From Actinacidiphila acidipaludis (lineage in GTDB: Bacteria > Actinomycetota > Actinomycetes > Streptomycetales > Streptomycetaceae): a DNA stretch of 53,644 nucleotides. The position numbers were made by a program, and so were the translations under genes. The notes beneath the pieces are model-generated. The model searched no databases. It was not told the DNA's origin and was given only the letters and a program-made list of their open reading frames with translations. Within the stretch, counting starts at the first letter, position 1. Each line of letters starts with the position of its first letter. The DNA is taken from contig NZ_JAINZZ010000055.1 of assembly GCF_019890725.1 (NCBI RefSeq), positions 1 to 53,644 of the forward strand, in the 5' to 3' direction. Below, piece by piece: positions 10,702-18,925 of the stretch.

Positions 10702-11201
10702 GCCGTGCCGAGCACCGCACCGATCCGACGCTGGCCGAACTGGAACGGCAGATCGCCGAAACCCGCGAGCAACTCGGCCAGACTGTCGAGGAGTTGGCCG
10801 CCAAGGCCGACGTGCCGAGCCGGGCCAAGGCCAAGGCGGCGGAGACGATGTCCCGCTTTCGGCTGGGCGCGCACCGGGCCGAGGACCGGACGAAGGAGGC
10901 GGCCGCACAGGCTGCCGACCGGGTGAAGCAGACCACCGGCCGCGGGGACCACCGCGGCGGCCACGGCCGCCACGCGGGCGGCGGCAAGGGCCCGGACGAG
11001 ATCACCGGAGCGGCCGCGGCGGCCGTCGCCGAGGACGGTTCCGGAGCCCATCTGGCAGGCGGCGCACCGGGGGCCGCCGAACCCGAGGTCGTCGCCGTCA
11101 GCAGGACGCACGACCGGGAGCGGATGGCCTACGGCGCCGCCGCGATCGGCCTGACCGCGGCCACCGCGGGAGCGGTCGTCTGGGCCGCCCGGCACCCGTG
11201 A
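10698..11201 (+). CDS. DUF3618 domain membrane protein
   Basis: A 167-residue protein. The N-terminal DUF3618 helix (LAELERQIAETREQLGQTVEELAAKADVPSRAK; residues about 11-45) is clear. A Lys/Ala/Gly-rich region follows, and a single C-terminal membrane helix (about 142-163, YGAAAIGLTAATAGAVVWAA) ends the protein. Translation starts inside the stop of the holin-X gene. A middle segment (about 90-130) is low complexity. The function is unknown; it is probably envelope associated. Confidence 0.87.
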   Translation: MSRAEHRTDPTLAELERQIAETREQLGQTVEELAAKADVPSRAKAKAAETMSRFRLGAHRAEDRTKEAAAQAADRVKQTTGRGDHRGGHGRHAGGGKGPDEITGAAAAAVAEDGSGAHLAGGAPGAAEPEVVAVSRTHDRERMAYGAAAIGLTAATAGAVVWAARHP

Positions 11202-11206
11202 CGGCC

Positions 11207-11224
11207 GGGTGCCGCCGGGCACCC
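11207..11224 (+). terminator. Hairpin after DUF3618 gene
   Basis: Seven-base arms GGGTGCC and GGCACCC with a 4-base loop start 6 bases after the stop codon. It probably ends the two-gene transcript. Confidence 0.55.
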
Positions 11225-11335
11225 TGACGCCGGGCCGTTGCGGCCGTCAGGCGGCCGGAGGACGGCCGCGGGTGCCGCGCGGGCCGGCGCCGTCCCCTGT
11301 CGTCGGCAAGCCCGTCGCGCCTACGCTGGGCTCTC

Positions 11336-12352
11336 ATGAGCGCCGACCCGCCGATCCTCACCGTCAGGCCCGAACCCGGGGCGTACGCCTGGACGTTCGG
11401 CGGCGCCCCGCCGATCGCCCGGATCACGCCAGGCACCGTGCTCGACCTCTACACCGAGGACTGCTTCGCCGGGCGAGTGCGCTCGGACAAGGACCTGGTC
11501 TCCGAGGTCTGCGAGTTCCCGTTCCTCAATCCGCAGACCGGGCCCTTCCATGTCGAGGGCGCCGAGCCGGGCGACACCGTCGCGGTGCACTTCGTCTCGG
11601 TCGAACCCGCCCGGGACTGGGCCGCGTCCACCACCGTGCCGCTGTTCGGCGCGCTGACCTCCACCCACACCACGGCCACCCTGCAGCCGCCGCTGCCCGA
11701 GGTGGTGTGGATGTGGGAACTGGACCGCGAACGCCGGACCTGCGCGTTCACCACGCGTGAGGGCGGCCTGCGCATCGAGCTGCCGATGGACCCGATGCAC
11801 GGCACCGTCGGGGTCGCCCCGGCCAACCTCGAGGTGCGCTCGGCCCTGGTGCCCGACGCGCACGGCGGCAACATGGACACCCCCGAGATGCGCGCCGGCA
11901 CCACCTGCTACCTGGGCGTCAACGTCGAGGGCGCGCTGCTCAGCCTCGGCGACGGGCACGCCCGCCAGGGCGAGGGCGAGACCTGCGGGGTCGCGGTGGA
12001 GTGCGCGATGAACACCGTCGTGATCGTCGAACTCCTCAAGGGCGTCGCCACGCCCTGGCCGCGCCTGGAGTCCGACACCCACATCATCACCACGGGTTCG
12101 GCCCGGCCGCTCGAGGACGCGTTCCGGATCGCCCAGCTCGACATGGTCCGCTGGCTGGAACGGGACTACGGGCTCGCTGAACTCGACGCCTACCAGTTCC
12201 TCACGCAGGCCGGGGAGTCGCCGCTGGCCAACGTGTGCGACACCAACTACACGGCAGTGTCGAAGATCCGCAAGGACTGGCTGCCGCCCGGCACTCCGCA
12301 CCGCGACCTGCACCGCCACCTGCGTGCGACCGCGGCCGCGCTCACCGGCTGA
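11336..12352 (+). CDS. Acetamidase/formamidase family protein
   Basis: A 338-residue protein of the FmdA/AmdA family, which hydrolyses short amides to ammonia and a carboxylate. Family markers include the N-terminal ITPGTVLDLYTEDCFAG, NPQTGPFHVEGAEPGDTVAVH, the central PMHGTVGVAP, the MDTPEMRAGTTCYLGVNVEGALLSLGDGHA block and a C-terminal TNYTAVSKIRKDWLP. The GDGHA and GNMDTPE segments are the usual metal-binding and active-site region. Length is slightly short of typical formamidase but complete for this subgroup. It stands alone; no amide transporter is adjacent. Confidence 0.9.
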   Translation: MSADPPILTVRPEPGAYAWTFGGAPPIARITPGTVLDLYTEDCFAGRVRSDKDLVSEVCEFPFLNPQTGPFHVEGAEPGDTVAVHFVSVEPARDWAASTTVPLFGALTSTHTTATLQPPLPEVVWMWELDRERRTCAFTTREGGLRIELPMDPMHGTVGVAPANLEVRSALVPDAHGGNMDTPEMRAGTTCYLGVNVEGALLSLGDGHARQGEGETCGVAVECAMNTVVIVELLKGVATPWPRLESDTHIITTGSARPLEDAFRIAQLDMVRWLERDYGLAELDAYQFLTQAGESPLANVCDTNYTAVSKIRKDWLPPGTPHRDLHRHLRATAAALTG

Positions 12353-12397
12353 ACGCCCCGCGGCGGCACGCGCCGGGCGACGGGATACCGTCGGGAC

Positions 12398-12850
12398 GTG
12401 ACGACCTTCAGCGAGAACCACGCCGAACTGCCGGGCGCCACCGGCCCGTACGCCACCACCGAGGCCGACCCGCGTGACGTGGGCCGGGTGCGTACCGAGT
12501 ACGCCCCCGCGCACGACGGCGACCCGGACCCCGGCGAGATCGTGTGGACCTGGGTGCCCTTCGAGGAACACGACGGACGCGGCAAGGACCGGCCCGTCCT
12601 GGTGGTGGCGCGCGAGCCCGGAGGCACCGTGCTCGCCGTCCGGTTGTCGAGCAAGCGGCACGACCACGACCGGGAGTGGGTCGCGATCGGCGCGGGCCCG
12701 TGGGACCGCGAGGGCCGCGACTCCTGGGTGGACGTCGACCGGGTGATGCGGCTGCACGAGCAGGGCATGCGGCGCGAGGCGTGCGCGCTGGACCGCGGGC
12801 GGTTCAACCTGGTGGTCAACCGCCTCAAGGAGCTGTACGGCTGGTCGTGA
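12398..12850 (+). CDS. PemK/MazF-like protein, apparently without antitoxin
   Basis: A 150-residue protein. After about 45 variable residues, GEIVWTWVPFEEHDGRGKDRPVLVVARE matches the start of the PemK/MazF fold (strand, substrate loop, K-x-RPVLVV). The C-terminal part (WVDVDRVMRLHEQGMRRE and FNLVVNRLKELYG) agrees with the end of the fold. Classical MazF toxins cleave RNA, but this long-N-terminal actinobacterial type is not shown to be toxic. No small antitoxin gene sits before it: the upstream neighbour is the acetamidase gene, 45 bases away. GTG start. Confidence 0.7.
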   Translation: MTTFSENHAELPGATGPYATTEADPRDVGRVRTEYAPAHDGDPDPGEIVWTWVPFEEHDGRGKDRPVLVVAREPGGTVLAVRLSSKRHDHDREWVAIGAGPWDREGRDSWVDVDRVMRLHEQGMRREACALDRGRFNLVVNRLKELYGWS

Positions 12851-12856
12851 GACGCG

Positions 12857-12896
12857 GCGACCGGTGACGTGCCCGGGTGGGCGGGTCACCGGTCGC
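12857..12896. terminator. Strong bidirectional hairpin between convergent genes
   Basis: Perfect 12-bp arms (GCGACCGGTGAC and its complement) with a 16-base loop lie between the convergent PemK-like gene and the acidic-protein gene. The symmetrical stem can serve both strands. Confidence 0.65.
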
Positions 12897-12927
12897 GGGG
12901 CGTTCGGCGGACGGCCCGCCGGCGCCG

Positions 12928-13707
12928 TCAGGCGTCGGCGGAGTCCTTGTCCTCCGCGGCGGCCTCGGCCTTGTCCCCGGCCTTGTCGTCGGCCTTCTCT
13001 GCCGTCTTGTCCTCAGACCCGTCCGCGTCCTCGGCGGTCACGGCCGTGCTGTCGGCCTCGGCCTGGGGCTCTTCGGCCTCGGGCTTCTCGTCCTCGAAAC
13101 GGGCGTCCAGGACGGCGTCGAGCTCGGCGGTCCACGCCTTGAGCTCGGACCGCGAGGAGGCCTCCACGTCGCACTGGAACCAGCGGCGGGTGGACGTGTA
13201 GACGGTCACACCGAAGCGCTTGCCGAAGCGCGGCGTGTCGATCTCCACCGCGCCGATCTCGTCCCAGCCGAACTCGGCGGTCTCCTCGTCCAGCGTGAAG
13301 GTGACGCCGTGGCGGTCGGCGACGATCCCGGCGCGGCGGTCGGACGCCTCGAAGACGGGCTTGCCGTCGTCGGCGTCCTCGTCGTCCGCACGGTCGTCCT
13401 GGCCGAGCGCGTCGTCCGGGGTGCTCGCGGTGTCCTCCGCGGCCGCGTCGTCGCCGGACTCGGCGGCTTCGGGCTGGGCGGATTCGGGCTGGGATTCGGG
13501 CTGGGCCTCCGGTTCCGGAGCCTCGGCGGCGGGCTTCCGCGCGGCCGACCCCTTCAGGGCGGCCGGGATCGCGTCCTCGGCCGCGTTCGTGCTCCCGGGC
13601 TTCCCGGGCTCGCCGGCCTGCGGCGGGACGAGGCCGGGGAAGAAGGCCGGGTCCGTCCCGGCGGCGGGCGTCGTCGGTGTCACGTTCTGACCTATGGGCT
13701 GCTCCAC
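12928..13707 (-). CDS. Acidic hypothetical protein with PH-like core
   Basis: A 259-residue protein with low-complexity Pro/Glu/Ala-rich ends and a compact core (about 112-200). The core contains RRAGIVADRHGVTFTLDEETAEFGWDEIGAVEIDTPRFGKRFGVTVYTSTRRWFQCDVEASSRSELKAWTAELDAVLDARF; its beta-rich pattern ending in a helix resembles a PH-like domain. No signal peptide or membrane helix is seen. The C-terminal 55 residues are Glu/Asp/Lys/Ala repeats. It is conserved in appearance but unnamed to me. It is divergent from the Met/His-rich lipoprotein. Confidence 0.8.
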   Translation of the reverse strand: MEQPIGQNVTPTTPAAGTDPAFFPGLVPPQAGEPGKPGSTNAAEDAIPAALKGSAARKPAAEAPEPEAQPESQPESAQPEAAESGDDAAAEDTASTPDDALGQDDRADDEDADDGKPVFEASDRRAGIVADRHGVTFTLDEETAEFGWDEIGAVEIDTPRFGKRFGVTVYTSTRRWFQCDVEASSRSELKAWTAELDAVLDARFEDEKPEAEEPQAEADSTAVTAEDADGSEDKTAEKADDKAGDKAEAAAEDKDSADA

Positions 13708-13896
13708 GGCCGTCAGTATGGCCGACGAAGCTGTGGCGGCAACCGTCGTAAGGCGACGGGTCCGCGTCCGATACCGAGTTGTGCCGTTTCTCGGGCCCTC
13801 AGCGCGTCAGCTTCCGTTCTGGATACCCCGCCCGGGTATCGTCCCCCGTACGGCCCACTTCGGCCGGCCGGGGGACGAGAAGCAGGGAGCCCAGCA

Positions 13897-14904
13897 ATGC
13901 CGGATGGCCTCGCGGCCCGCAGCGCCGCCGACGATCGCGCCCCCGGTCGTCGGGGTGCCGGGCGCCGCCCCGGGCGGCGTGCCGGAGTCCTGGGCGGTGC
14001 GGCCGTCCTCGCCGTGCTGCTGGCTGGCTGCGGGTCGGCCCGCGGCACCGCGCACTCCGCCATGCCCGGCATGGGCGGGGGCACCGCGTCCGCGCGGGGT
14101 GCGTCCTCCGTGTCGGCGCCGACGGCGTCCTCGGGCATGCCGACGACCGCGGGCATGCCCGGGATGCCCGGCATGGCGGCCGGGCCCCCCGGCGACGGCC
14201 TCGCCGACACCCGGGACGGGTACCGCCTGGTGGCCGCCGCGGCGACGCTGCCCGCGGGCGTCGCCACCCGCTACCGCTTCGACATCACCGCGCCCGACGG
14301 CATGCCCGTCACCGACTTCGCCGTCGACCAGACGCGGAAGCTGCATTTCTACGCGGTGCGTTCGGATCTGAGCGGCTTTCAGCATGTGCACCCGGTGATG
14401 GCGCAGGACGGCGGCTGGACCGCGGCGCTGGGGGCGCTGACGCCCGGGCGGTGGCGGCTCTACGCGACCTTCAGCCCGGCCTCCGGGCCCGGGGCCGGGC
14501 GGGACTTCGTGCTGTCGCGCCTCGTCACGGTGCCGGGGCGCGCGGTCGCCGTGCCGCTGCCCGCGGCGGCACCCGCCGTGGGGGCGGACGGGTACACCGT
14601 CACGGTGAGCGGGGATCCCGGGGGTGGGGCGGTGCGGCCGCTCACCGTCCGGTTCACCCGTGCGGGCGAGGCGGTCTCCGGCCTGGAGCCGTATCTCGGC
14701 GCGTACGCGCATCTCACGGCGATCCACGCGGGGGATATGGCGTTCGCCCACGTCCACCCCGTGGCCGCGGCCGGCGCGTCCCACGGTGGACCCGAACTGG
14801 CCTTCCACTCCACGTTGCGGGAGTCCGGCGACTGGCGTCTCTTCCTCCAGTTCCAGGTGCGGGGCGCCCTCCACGTCGCCGCCGTGACCCTCCACATCAC
14901 CTGA
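13897..14904 (+). CDS. Met/His-rich secreted lipoprotein, possible copper binder
   Basis: A 335-residue protein with an Arg-rich signal region and lipobox VLLAGC. The mature N-terminus is a Met/Gly/Pro/Ala/Ser stretch with several MPGM motifs. Two related beta-rich domains follow, each ending in a histidine motif (FQHVHPV and FAHVHPV, with nearby HFHAV-like and HVAAVTLHI segments). Methionine-rich flexible tails plus histidine pairs are typical of periplasmic Cu(I)/Cu(II) handlers, so copper is the best guess. The ATG at 13897 has AGGGAG upstream. A CsoR-like operator lies 2 kb away. No enzyme motif is visible. Confidence 0.8.
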   Translation: MPDGLAARSAADDRAPGRRGAGRRPGRRAGVLGGAAVLAVLLAGCGSARGTAHSAMPGMGGGTASARGASSVSAPTASSGMPTTAGMPGMPGMAAGPPGDGLADTRDGYRLVAAAATLPAGVATRYRFDITAPDGMPVTDFAVDQTRKLHFYAVRSDLSGFQHVHPVMAQDGGWTAALGALTPGRWRLYATFSPASGPGAGRDFVLSRLVTVPGRAVAVPLPAAAPAVGADGYTVTVSGDPGGGAVRPLTVRFTRAGEAVSGLEPYLGAYAHLTAIHAGDMAFAHVHPVAAAGASHGGPELAFHSTLRESGDWRLFLQFQVRGALHVAAVTLHIT

Positions 14905-14971
14905 CGGCTTCCAGCCCGGTAGAGCGGTACGGATTCGGGGGTGCCCCCGGGTGCGCGTTCCCGGCCTCCGC

Positions 14972-15038
14972 CCGGGAGGTGCCCCCAACGCGACAAGCCA
15001 CGACGGCGCAGCAGTCGGCAACGCACCGCAAGGGGCAG
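14972..15038 (+). repeat. Dispersed intergenic repeat, copy A
   Basis: It contains CGCGACAAGCCAC, then CGGCAA and GCACCGCAAGGGGCAG. The first 30 bases match copy B at 37644-37673 with one difference, and the last 16 match copy C (opposite strand, 40398-40413) exactly. It fills most of the 181-base convergent gap 14905-15085. Confidence 0.75.
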
Positions 15039-15085
15039 GTCGTGACCCGAAGGGGGCGCGAGGTCCCCCCGGGTGGACAGGGCAG

Positions 15086-15478
15086 CTAGGGAACGACCCG
15101 AAGAAGGCGGCGAAGGTGCGACGCGTCGTCGGGGGAGAGGGCGTCGAGGAAACGCAGCAGCACCGTCGCGTGGTCCGGCTCCTTCTCCAGCGCCTCCCGC
15201 ATCCGCCGTGCGGCCAGCCCTGCCGCGTCCGCCGCCGGGGCGTACGCGAACGCCCGCCCGCGAGGCGCCCGCACGAGTACGTCCTTGGCGTAAAGCCGTG
15301 AGAGGGTCGTCACCACAGTGCTGTAGGCGAGGGCTTCCGGAAGGCGGCCCATCACCTCGGCGGGTGTGAGCGGAACACCGGCGGACTGCAGGACGTCGAG
15401 GACCTCGGCGGCCAGGACGCCGTTGGCCTTCCTGCGCTGCGGGGGGCCGTTCGCTGGGCGCGACGCGTCCGACGTCAC
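15086..15478 (-). CDS. BlaI/MecI/CopY-type repressor
   Basis: A 130-residue winged-helix regulator: LAAEVLDVLQSAGVPLTPAEVMGRLPEALAYSTVVTTLSRLYAKDVLVRAPRGRAFAYAP is the DNA-binding domain, and the C-terminal helices (LLRFLDALSPDDASHLRRLL) are the dimerisation part. The GTG at 15478 is chosen because GGAGG lies seven bases upstream; an upstream extension would run through the operators. BlaI-type repressors are usually inactivated by a BlaR-type protease, but no such gene is near. Two copies of TCTAC-N6-GTAGA lie 26-60 bases upstream, so autoregulation is very likely, with uppP as a divergent target. Confidence 0.9.
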   Translation of the reverse strand: MTSDASRPANGPPQRRKANGVLAAEVLDVLQSAGVPLTPAEVMGRLPEALAYSTVVTTLSRLYAKDVLVRAPRGRAFAYAPAADAAGLAARRMREALEKEPDHATVLLRFLDALSPDDASHLRRLLRVVP

Positions 15479-15503
15479 GGCTTGGCCTCCCGTCCACACC
15501 TCG

Positions 15504-15538
15504 TCTACAGTCTCGTAGACCATCTACGCGAGTGTAGA
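15504..15538. promoter_or_regulatory. Double BlaI-type operator between repressor gene and uppP
   Basis: Two inverted repeats of form TCTAC-N6-GTAGA occupy 15504-15519 and 15523-15538, centres 19 bp apart. BlaI-family operators have this dyad type and spacing. They precede the repressor (start 15478) and lie 95-129 bases upstream of uppP. A third, 14-of-16 match is at 40008-40023. Confidence 0.75.
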
Positions 15539-15632
15539 CGGACTGTTCCTCCACGAGTGTGCCGCAGGGCTCACCCGCCACACCGCCCGCCGGAAGCCCG
15601 GGCCGGGCGCGAGATCCCCCGGGACGGACGCA

Positions 15633-16469
15633 TTGAGCGCGATCAGCATCGGACAGGCCGCGGTGCTCGGCGTGGTCGAGGGCGTGACCGAGTTCCTGCC
15701 GGTCTCCTCCACCGGTCACCTGAAGATCGCCGAAGGTCTGATGAACATCCCGGTCGACGACAAGGGGGTGGTCGGCTTCACCGCCGTCATCCAGGTCGGC
15801 GCGATCGCGGCGGTGCTCGTCTACTTCTTCAAGGACATCACGCGGATCGTCTCCGCGTTCTCGCGCGGGCTGCTCCACAAGGAAGAGCGGTACCACCACG
15901 ACTACAAGTTCGCGTGGTGGGTGATCTACGCCACGATCCCGATCGTGCTGGTCGGCCTGGCGGCCAAGCCGCTCATCGACGGGCCGCTGGCGTCGTTGTG
16001 GGTGGTCGCGGCGTCGCTGATCGTGGGCAGCGGGTTCATGTGGGCGGCGGACCAGATGGGCCGGCACAAGCGCGGTGAGGACGACACGGACCTCAAGGAC
16101 GCGATGATCGTGGGGTCTTCGCAGATTCTGGCGCTGCTGTTCCCCGGGTTCTCCCGTTCGGGCGCGACCATCTCCACGGCGCTGATCCGGGACCTCGATC
16201 GGCTGGCGGCCACCCGGCTCTCCTTCTTCCTCGGGATTCCCGCGTTGACCGGGGCGGGGTTGTACGAGCTGAAGGATGCGTTGGGGACCGGCGCGGGGGC
16301 GGCGCCACTGGTCGTGGGGACGCTGATCTCGTTCGTCGTCGCGTATGCGTCGATCGCGTGGCTGCTCAAGTTCGTTGCGAACCATTCGCTCAACGCGTTC
16401 GTGGGGTACCGCGTTCTGATCGGTGTTGCCCTCATGGGCATGCTGGCCACGGGCGTTCTCTCTGCCTGA
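15633..16469 (+). CDS. uppP: Undecaprenyl-diphosphatase
   Basis: A 278-residue integral membrane enzyme that recycles undecaprenyl diphosphate to the monophosphate carrier of wall-polymer synthesis and gives bacitracin resistance. Signatures are EGVTEFLPVSSTGHL near the N-terminus and PGFSRSGATISTALIRDLDRLAATRLSFFLGIPALTGAG in the second half, plus about eight membrane helices. The TTG start at 15633 has only a weak ribosome binding site. Streptomyces genomes often have more than one uppP. It lies opposite the BlaI-type repressor and its two operators, so repression by that protein is likely. Confidence 0.95.
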   Translation: MSAISIGQAAVLGVVEGVTEFLPVSSTGHLKIAEGLMNIPVDDKGVVGFTAVIQVGAIAAVLVYFFKDITRIVSAFSRGLLHKEERYHHDYKFAWWVIYATIPIVLVGLAAKPLIDGPLASLWVVAASLIVGSGFMWAADQMGRHKRGEDDTDLKDAMIVGSSQILALLFPGFSRSGATISTALIRDLDRLAATRLSFFLGIPALTGAGLYELKDALGTGAGAAPLVVGTLISFVVAYASIAWLLKFVANHSLNAFVGYRVLIGVALMGMLATGVLSA

Positions 16470-16569
16470 CGCCCCCTCTCTCGAGGGTTCAGCCCTTGCG
16501 GGCTCGCACGTCCCGCCCGCGCCCCTGTTATCGCTTGCCGCTCGTCCGTCTGTCGGAGGCAGCCCGGAT

Positions 16570-16589
16570 GCCGGGTGGTGGGACCCGGC
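16570..16589 (-). terminator. Hairpin after DUF4396 gene
   Basis: Seven-base arms GCCGGGT and ACCCGGC with a 6-base loop begin 10 bases after the DUF4396 stop. The rest of the convergent gap to uppP includes a short stretch (about 16480-16520) faintly like the dispersed repeat. Confidence 0.5.
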
Positions 16590-16598
16590 GGGAGGCCG

Positions 16599-17069
16599 TC
16601 AGGCGTGGATCACTGCGTGGCCGCGGCCGCGGGCGATGAGCCAGTGGTTGACCGGGGTGGTCACGAGGAAGGCCAGCGCCAGCGAAGCCACCAGCGCACC
16701 CCAGAACAACGCGTCGGCCAGGCCCGCGTCCATCGCTCCGGGGATGCCGACCACGACCGTGTTGTCGATCAGCTCCATCACCGCGATGGACACCGTGTCC
16801 GCGGCCAGCGCCACCTTGAGCGCCTGCGCGACGGGCAGGCCGCCCCGGCGGACGCCCCGCATCGTCAGCGCGTAGCCGAACGCGAACGCGAGCACGATGG
16901 AGAGCGCCACCGTCGCGCCGTTGTGCAGCCCGGCGGCCGTGCCGATCACCATGCCCAGGACCTCGCCGATCGCACAGCCGGTGAGGCAGTGCAGGGTGGC
17001 CTGTGCGGCGCCGCGCCAGCCCCCGCCGCCATGACCGTGGTGCCCGGTGTGCCCGGTGTGCGTCTCCAT
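16599..17069 (-). CDS. His-rich DUF4396 membrane protein
   Basis: A 156-residue protein. The first 17 residues hold a histidine cluster (METHTGHTGHHGHGG) and are followed by four membrane helices, including HCLTGCAIGEVLGMVIGTAAGL with two cysteines and AFGYALTMRGV. The C-terminal LVTTPVNHWLIARGRGHAVIHA is typical of DUF4396. The ATG at 17069 has GGAGGGGA just upstream. The His-rich end and the perfect CsoR-like palindrome 50 bases upstream suggest a copper-induced membrane protein. The molecular function of DUF4396 is unknown. Confidence 0.9.
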   Translation of the reverse strand: METHTGHTGHHGHGGGGWRGAAQATLHCLTGCAIGEVLGMVIGTAAGLHNGATVALSIVLAFAFGYALTMRGVRRGGLPVAQALKVALAADTVSIAVMELIDNTVVVGIPGAMDAGLADALFWGALVASLALAFLVTTPVNHWLIARGRGHAVIHA

Positions 17070-17118
17070 CGTTCCCCTCCGTACCCGATCGGAAGCTCCG
17101 TACGAAGAGGGGAACCAC

Positions 17119-17135
17119 ATACCCCCTGGGGGTAT
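17119..17135. promoter_or_regulatory. CsoR-like palindrome (copper-type operator)
   Basis: The 17-base sequence ATACCCCCTGGGGGTAT is a perfect palindrome around a single T. This G/C-tract dyad flanked by TA is the recognised shape of CsoR/RcnR-family operators, which open on Cu(I) or other metals. It sits 50 bases before the DUF4396 start and 116 bases before the ferritin-like gene. No csoR gene is in the window. Confidence 0.6.
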
Positions 17136-17250
17136 TCCCGTACGCCGGTCGGAGCAGCGGCGGGCGGCACCGGTTGCGGGGTCGACCGGGTGCACCTTGA
17201 CTCATGGGGACTCTTCATGCCCTGACGGTCGACCTCGAAGGAGCCACGCG

Positions 17251-18030
17251 ATGTTGTCTCCCCGCAGCCTGTTCACGGAGATCCTGGACGACGACGACTC
17301 CTTCCAGCTCTTCTGCTCGATCGCGGCGAGCGGCGAGTCGCAGGGCGGGTGGGAGAACGGGCGGATCTCCGCCCTCGTGCCCGAGTCGCAGCGCGAACTC
17401 GCCCCCAAGATCGCCCGCCACGGCGCGGACGAGGACAAGCACGGCCGGATCTTCACCCAGCTCATCCGCAAGCGGGGCCTGGAGTCCGTTCCGGTGCCGC
17501 CGGAGACCGACTACACGATGCTGCTGGAGCGGCACGGCATCGGCCTGGCGCACTCCCGGCTCCGTGAGGACACCGCGCTGACCGAGGCCGACATCGTCAC
17601 CTACCTGGCCCACAGCCGGGTGACCGAGCAGCGCGCCTCGGAGCAGATGGCGATGCTGCTCAAGTACTTCGCCGGCCACCCGGAGATCGGCAAGGCGGTC
17701 CGGGCGATCGCCCGCGACGAGGACAACCACCTCGCCTACTGCCACGAGGAGTTGCTCCGGCTGTCCGCGCTGGGCCACGGCCGCACCATCAACCGGATCC
17801 TGCGCGAGTGCGCGCTGGCCGAGATCCGGATCTACCGGGACGTGAGCCTGGCGGTGATGGCCAACATGGGCCGCATCCTGGGCTGGCCGGCCCCCAAGGC
17901 CGCGGCGCTCAGGGCCGGCATCCACGCGGTCTACCTCTACGAGCGGGCGTACGGCTGGCGCCGCATGGTGACCCTGGCCATGCCCGCCCGCCGCAACGCG
18001 CTCGGCGGACCGGCGGTCGCCGTGGCCTGA
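17251..18030 (+). CDS. Ferritin-like superfamily protein
   Basis: A 259-residue all-helical protein. Carboxylate/histidine motifs appear in order: ADEDKHGRIF, TEQRASEQM and ARDEDNHLAYCHEELL, each fitting E-x-x-H-type di-iron ligation in a four-helix bundle. A C-terminal segment (VYLYERAYGWRRMV) lies outside the bundle. The ATG follows GAAGGAG. It may be an oxidase or iron-binding protein; the substrate is not predictable. It diverges from DUF4396, so it might share the metal-type regulatory region. Confidence 0.8.
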   Translation: MLSPRSLFTEILDDDDSFQLFCSIAASGESQGGWENGRISALVPESQRELAPKIARHGADEDKHGRIFTQLIRKRGLESVPVPPETDYTMLLERHGIGLAHSRLREDTALTEADIVTYLAHSRVTEQRASEQMAMLLKYFAGHPEIGKAVRAIARDEDNHLAYCHEELLRLSALGHGRTINRILRECALAEIRIYRDVSLAVMANMGRILGWPAPKAAALRAGIHAVYLYERAYGWRRMVTLAMPARRNALGGPAVAVA

Positions 18031-18056
18031 ACCGCCGCCGCCGAACCGACCCCTCG

Positions 18057-18085
18057 TCCGGGCGCCTCCCCCGCGGACGCCCGGA
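18057..18085. terminator. Hairpin between convergent genes
   Basis: Perfect 8-bp arms TCCGGGCG and CGCCCGGA with a 13-base loop lie between the ferritin-like gene and the sigma-associated membrane protein. Confidence 0.6.
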
Positions 18086-18100
18086 GCGGAAGGGCGGTGG

Positions 18101-18925
18101 TCACGGGAGGGTGGCCAGCACCGTCCCGCTCGTGTCGTACACGGTCACCTTCAGCTCGGTGAACGCCGGCAGTCGTTCGCCCGGCCCACGGGCCGGCGCC
18201 GGGGCGGTCCCGTAGCCGGTGGCGTAGCCGGGGTGGCCGGGCAGCGTCACGACCTGCAGCGGGTACTCGTGGCCCGCGACGGTGACGCTCATCCGCGCGG
18301 CCGTGCCGCCGCCGATGTACAGGGGCGTGTAGAGGGCGCCGGTCGTGCCGCCCTGGGACTGGAGGCTGACCGTGCCCGCGGCCTGGTTGCCGTCCGTGAC
18401 GCTCTTGCACGACCAGTCGCCCGGGGTCCCGACGCAGCGCTGCCCGGCTTCGAGCTTCAGCCGCGGGCCGTGGCCCATGACGACGACCCGGCCGGGTGCC
18501 ACCACGCGGACCGTGGGCCAGGTCAGGGCCGGGGTCGGCGGGGAGGTGGGAACGTGCGACGCCGTGGGTGTGCCGTGGCCCGGTGCGGCGGGCGCCGCCG
18601 CGGGCGCTGCCTGCGGGCCGCCGGACCCGCCCGCGCGGTTCTCCGTCAGCACGATCCCGCTGCCGGCGGCGGCCACCACCGCGACGGCCGACAAGGTGAC
18701 GGTCAGCCGCCGGTTGCGGCGGCCGCGTCCGGCCCGTTCCATGACCGCGCGGGCCGGCCAGGGGGACGGCCGGATGCCCGTCGCGGCGTCCCGCAGCGCG
18801 CGGCGCAGACGGTCGGCGTCCGGGTCCGCGGCGGGAATCCCGCCCATGCCGGGGGCGCCGGGGCTCCCGTCGTCCGCGGCGAGGCCCGAAGTCCCTCGCG
18901 CCGCGTCGTCCTGATGCGTGCTCAT
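18101..18925 (-). CDS. Membrane protein coupled to sigma factor, possible anti-sigma factor
   Basis: A 274-residue protein: a cytoplasmic N-terminus (about 1-72, with LRRALRDAATGIRPSP), one membrane helix (about 74-95, VTLSAVAVVAAAGSGIVLT) and an extracytoplasmic region of beta-rich, Gly/Thr-rich sequence with two cysteines (GQRCVGTPGDWSCKSV). The start overlaps the sigma-factor stop by 4 bases (ATGA). The arrangement of sigma gene followed by a one-helix membrane protein suggests an anti-sigma factor, but a zinc-binding H-x3-C-x2-C motif is absent, so this stays inference. Confidence 0.75.
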   Translation of the reverse strand: MSTHQDDAARGTSGLAADDGSPGAPGMGGIPAADPDADRLRRALRDAATGIRPSPWPARAVMERAGRGRRNRRLTVTLSAVAVVAAAGSGIVLTENRAGGSGGPQAAPAAAPAAPGHGTPTASHVPTSPPTPALTWPTVRVVAPGRVVVMGHGPRLKLEAGQRCVGTPGDWSCKSVTDGNQAAGTVSLQSQGGTTGALYTPLYIGGGTAARMSVTVAGHEYPLQVVTLPGHPGYATGYGTAPAPARGPGERLPAFTELKVTVYDTSGTVLATLP

